Shown here: positions 60,867 to 64,000 of the stretch, piece after piece
Position numbering within the stretch: the first letter of the stretch is position 1
Layout: each line of letters begins with the position of its first letter
Assembly: GCA_965644315.1 (NCBI GenBank)
Contig: CBFFRQ010000065.1
Location: 62,001-126,000 of the forward strand
Length of the DNA stretch: 64,000 nt
From: Caecitellus pseudoparvulus
Lineage: Eukaryota > Bigyra: Bicosoecida
Direction: 5' to 3'
Notes under the pieces: model-generated
Told to the model about the DNA's origin: nothing
The model's input: the letters and a program-made list of their open reading frames with translations, nothing else
The model's database searches: none
Translations under genes and position numbers: made by a program

Positions 60867-63800
60867 ATGTCAGCCGGAGGCGTTCTCGTCGACGCCGGCG
60901 CCAAGGTGAGTTGCGAGCGAAGCCCCGGGGCTGGACGCACCTCCTTCATGCTGAAGCACCCTTCACGCCCTCTGCAGATTTCCCGGGAGGGCTACATGGC
61001 CAAAGACACCACCAAGGTGAGTGTTGGCGTGGTGGCCACCAGCACCACACCGCGCCGCCACCTTGCAAACCCTTCAACGTCTGCCGCCTTGCGCTTGTTA
61101 CCCAGGTGCTTGACTTCCTTGCGGCAAACCCTACCTATGATGGCCGAGGTGTGGTCATTGCCGTGCTGGACACCGGAGTCGGTACGTGCGCTGCATCGGT
61201 GTGAAGGCTTGTTGGTTGGCAGGGGCAACCTGAATGTTGGCGCAGCGGCCCACGTCAGGCTGGGCCTGCGCGCAAAGTGGCCGCATGGGAGGGCTGCGCT
61301 CTACTCCTGCGCGCTTGTGCAAGTGTGAGGCATGCTCTGAGTTGAGCATTGCTCCTTGCTTGCCGCGCCATCCAGCCCCTTGTTCCACTGCAACCTGCGA
61401 GGTGCACTGCCGCACTACCTCACCAGTACATTGCACAAGGAACCTGTGCTCCCCCGCTCCTTCTCTCAGATCCGGGTGCACCTGGCCTGCAAGTAACGAG
61501 CACCGGCAAGCCCAAGGTTGTGGATGTTGTCGAAGCTACCGGCTCCGGGGATGTCGGCTGTGGAGTTGTCGTCCGTACCGCTTCGCCGGCTGAAGCCGAG
61601 GATGGCAGCGAAGGCGGGGCAGAGGGCGAGAGCGAGGAGAAGGCCCCGACTGTCTTGCGAGGAGTGACAGGGCGCCCCCTGACGCTGAACCCCGCATGGG
61701 ACAACCCCACTGGAACGTGGTTCTTGGGTGCCAAGAAGGGCTACGACATCATGCCTGCTGGCCTCGTGAAGCGCTTGAAGGAGAGCCGGAACCAGGCCAC
61801 TGACGTGCATGTGTCGGCGCTTCTGCGCTCCGCGCGTGCGAAGTGGCTGCAATGGAAGGCAACCCACTGCTCCTCCCGACAGAGCTTGTCGGGCATGGCG
61901 GGGTCTTCTGTGGACACGGCCAACTTCAAGTCCCTGGACGAGCTCCCTGAGGCGCTGAAGCGTGAGGGCCTGGAGATCAAGGCCCGCATCGAAGCGCTGG
62001 AGCAAATCGCCAAGTGGTACAAGGATGAAGGTGGCGACCCTGGGCCAGTGTTTGATGTCATTGCCTGGCGCCAAAGCGACGGTCACTGGGTGGCCGTCGT
62101 GGACACTTCCGAGGCAGGTGACCTGGCGGGCGTGGAGCCCATGCTGCCGTACAAGTTCATGCGGCAGTGGCGGCGCCTGAGCGACGAGGCCCAGCTCAAC
62201 TATGCTGTGAACATCTACCTGGACGGTGCCACCAGCGTGGCTGAGCCAGAGGATGTCTCCATCCTCGACGCCATGGAGCACCTGAACTCGGTGACGGTGT
62301 CCATCATCACTGACGCCGGCAGCCACGGGACTCACGTCGCAGGCATCTCGGCGGGGTACTTTCCAGACGACACCAGTGGCACCCTGAACGGCGTGGCTCC
62401 CGGGGCTCAGATTGTCTCCATCAAGATCGGGGATACGCGACTGGGCTCGATGGAGACTGCAGCAGGTCTCATGCGTGGTGTGCGTGCTGTGCTGGACACA
62501 GGCGCCCACGTTGTGAACATGTCGTACGGCGAATCGTACAGCCACGCACAGCAGGGTCGCTTCATCGAAGCCATCGAGGAGGCTGTGCGAGGCCGCGGTG
62601 TCGTGTTCGTCACATCAGCGGGCAACTCTGGGCCAGCCATCACCACTGTCGGGGCGCCGGCAGGGTGCACATCCTGCGTCATCTCCGTCGCTGCTGCCGC
62701 GACCCGTGCGCTCGCGAAGTCTGCGTACTCCCTTAACGTGACAAGGCGTGGAGCGTACGCTCGTGGGCACAAGTCCACTGCTGCGGACGTGACTGAAGAG
62801 GATGAGGGTGCTGAGGACTTCATGGAGCCACCGGAGTCCATTCACTACACCTGGTCGTCCCGCGGCCCCAGCACTGACGGAGACCGAGGTGTCACTGTGA
62901 CGGCTCCCGGTGGTGCTGTCACCTCCGTGCCAAACTGGACCCTGAAGAAGCAGCAGCTCATGAACGGCACATCCATGTCCTCCCCGCACACTGCGGGCTG
63001 TGTCGCTCTCCTGCTCTCGGCAGCAAAGCTGGCTGGCATCCCCACCAACCCGTACTCGCTCCGCAAGGCCCTGCAGCACTCGGCTCGCATTGTGCCTCAC
63101 GCTACCGTCTGGTGTGCAGGCGGCGGCATGGTGCACGTGCCAGCTGCGTGGGATGTACTGCGCCAGCTCTCCTCGCGCGTCGCCACCCACGTGCTCACGT
63201 GGGGTGCAAGCGAGTCCGCTTACACCATGGACTACGGCATCTCGTCGGAGGATGACGTCGTGGACCCGGAAGTGCTGGAGGAGGAGCGTGCAGAAGTCCT
63301 CACGGCGGCACGCGCAGTTGTCATGAACGCCGAGGCAGGGCAGCCTGTGGCAGAGGAGGGCGACCATGATCCATCTGCGGGTGAGCATGAGGTGCCCACG
63401 GTGGGCGGCGGCAAGCCCCTTGACACGGGCATTTCGGGTGACGCCCGGTTGGGCTGGTTCGACCCAGAGCTGCAGGTGACTGTGCCGTACCAGGGCTCTG
63501 GCGCCGGCACCAAGGCCGACCGTGGCATTTACTGGCGAGACCCTGCCCAGTCTGAGGTGTCCACTGACGTTGACATTGATGTCACCCCTCTCTGGCGTGA
63601 TGAGCGCCGAGACGTCATGACCAAGGGCTTCGATGGCGGCGCCGGCACGCAAGCTCGCCCAAACCTGTTCCTGCAACGCTTCAAGGTCCACTACCACCGC
63701 ACCGTTGTCCTGCGCTCCACTGCTCCCGGGTGGGTCATTGTGCCAGACCACATTGTCTTGCTGAACCGGGGCAGGTCCTTCAAGGCGCACATCGACGCCA

Positions 63801-64000
63801 CGAAGCTGCCTCGTGGAGGTGCATACTACGCCGAGATCCGAGCCTACGATGCGACCGACGTCGGCGACGGCGGCGCACAGGGTGTGGACCCCCTGCAGCC
63901 CCCCCTCTTCACAGTGCCCATTACTGTCGTGCGAGGAGCCATTCCCCAGCGCAACCCCGACGGTGGTGTCAACTACACCTTCGGGGCGCCCCCTGTCATG
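60867..64000 (+). CDS. TPP2: Tripeptidyl peptidase II, 5' part (runs off the window)
   Basis: Giant cytosolic subtilisin-type peptidase that removes N-terminal tripeptides downstream of the proteasome. Exons 60867-60905, 60978-61016, 61106-61181 and 61470 to beyond 64000 join in phase; the first two are only 39 nt each. The catalytic triad is complete: Asp in VIAVLDTGV, His in GSHGTHVAGISAG and Ser in NGTSMSSPHTAG. TPP2-specific blocks are also present: DPGAPGLQV, NPAWDNPTG, GPVFDVIAWR, GVAPGAQIVSIKIGDTRLG and TWSSRGPSTDG. An acidic insert follows the GSGDV motif, and a longer acidic insert of about 70 residues follows VLTWGASES, before RGIYWRDP; animal TPP2 lacks both. About 900 residues lie inside the window; the C-terminal region needed for the large complex is outside. 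Confidence 0.94.

Noticed and set aside
1-64000. Mobile elements, CRISPR arrays, viral insertions, biosynthetic clusters
   Set aside because: No transposase, reverse transcriptase, integrase, capsid or spaced repeats were seen. The only repeats are coding low-complexity tracts and homopolymers.

Overview
The window is nuclear DNA from a GC-rich, gene-dense microbial eukaryote. Coding regions are broken by short GT-AG introns (about 45-200 nt, donors mostly GTGAGT, GTGCGT or GTACGT), genes lie on both strands 100-500 nt apart, and the proteins are typically eukaryotic: mediator/SPT4 transcription factors, SR protein, PA200, TPP2, HSF, villin, prominin-like. Nothing is organellar, viral or bacterial. 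Protist-style features (HSF, an IQ protein with long low-complexity linkers, a villin, a phytol/dolichol-kinase-like enzyme) would suit a stramenopile or another alga-related protist, but the lineage is an inference from gene style only.

Layout. 1-8.3 kb: a partial low-complexity ORF, mitochondrial HSP90 (TRAP1), a 1163-residue IQ/acidic/QGY-rich protein and a small zinc-ribbon protein. 8.6-12.9 kb: a cyclic-nucleotide-gated K+ channel, a MED10-like gene overlapping its 3' end, and SPT4 with a long acidic tail. 12.9-19.8 kb (minus): a very large prominin-like five-pass membrane protein and a low-complexity protein. 20.3-26.8 kb (plus): mitochondrial CoA-type carrier, full-length villin, class II histone deacetylase. 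27-34.4 kb: a 2399-residue PA200/Blm10 proteasome activator. 34.7-40.7 kb: TIM21/COA1-like inner-membrane protein, heat shock factor (minus), and a type I membrane protein (minus). 40.7-42.6 kb is mostly empty apart from a Cys-rich mini-ORF. 42.6-44.8 kb: Ser/Thr kinase. 45.9-49.9 kb: TRM10, an RRM protein with a heptad array, and mitochondrial DnaJ. 50.1-56 kb (minus): CMR1/WDR76-type WD40 protein, HMG-CoA lyase, an orphan protein. 56-64 kb: a mu-homology-domain-like protein, ankyrin protein, polyprenol-kinase-like membrane enzyme, and the first two thirds of tripeptidyl peptidase II.

Function. Protein quality control is well represented (TRAP1, DnaJ, HSF, PA200, TPP2), as are mitochondrial proteins (TRAP1, CoA carrier, TIM21-like, DnaJ, HMG-CoA lyase). 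I see no operon-like logic; the grouping may be chance. The most interesting non-gene signal is a recurrent element, (C)AATTTCCGC or the close form (G/T)ATTTCCGC. It lies 47-72 nt upstream of four plus-strand start codons and, inverted, directly against the start codons of two minus-strand genes. It looks like a core promoter or 5'UTR element. Exon joins given below were derived by hand from splice signals, reading phase and family alignment from memory. No search was run.
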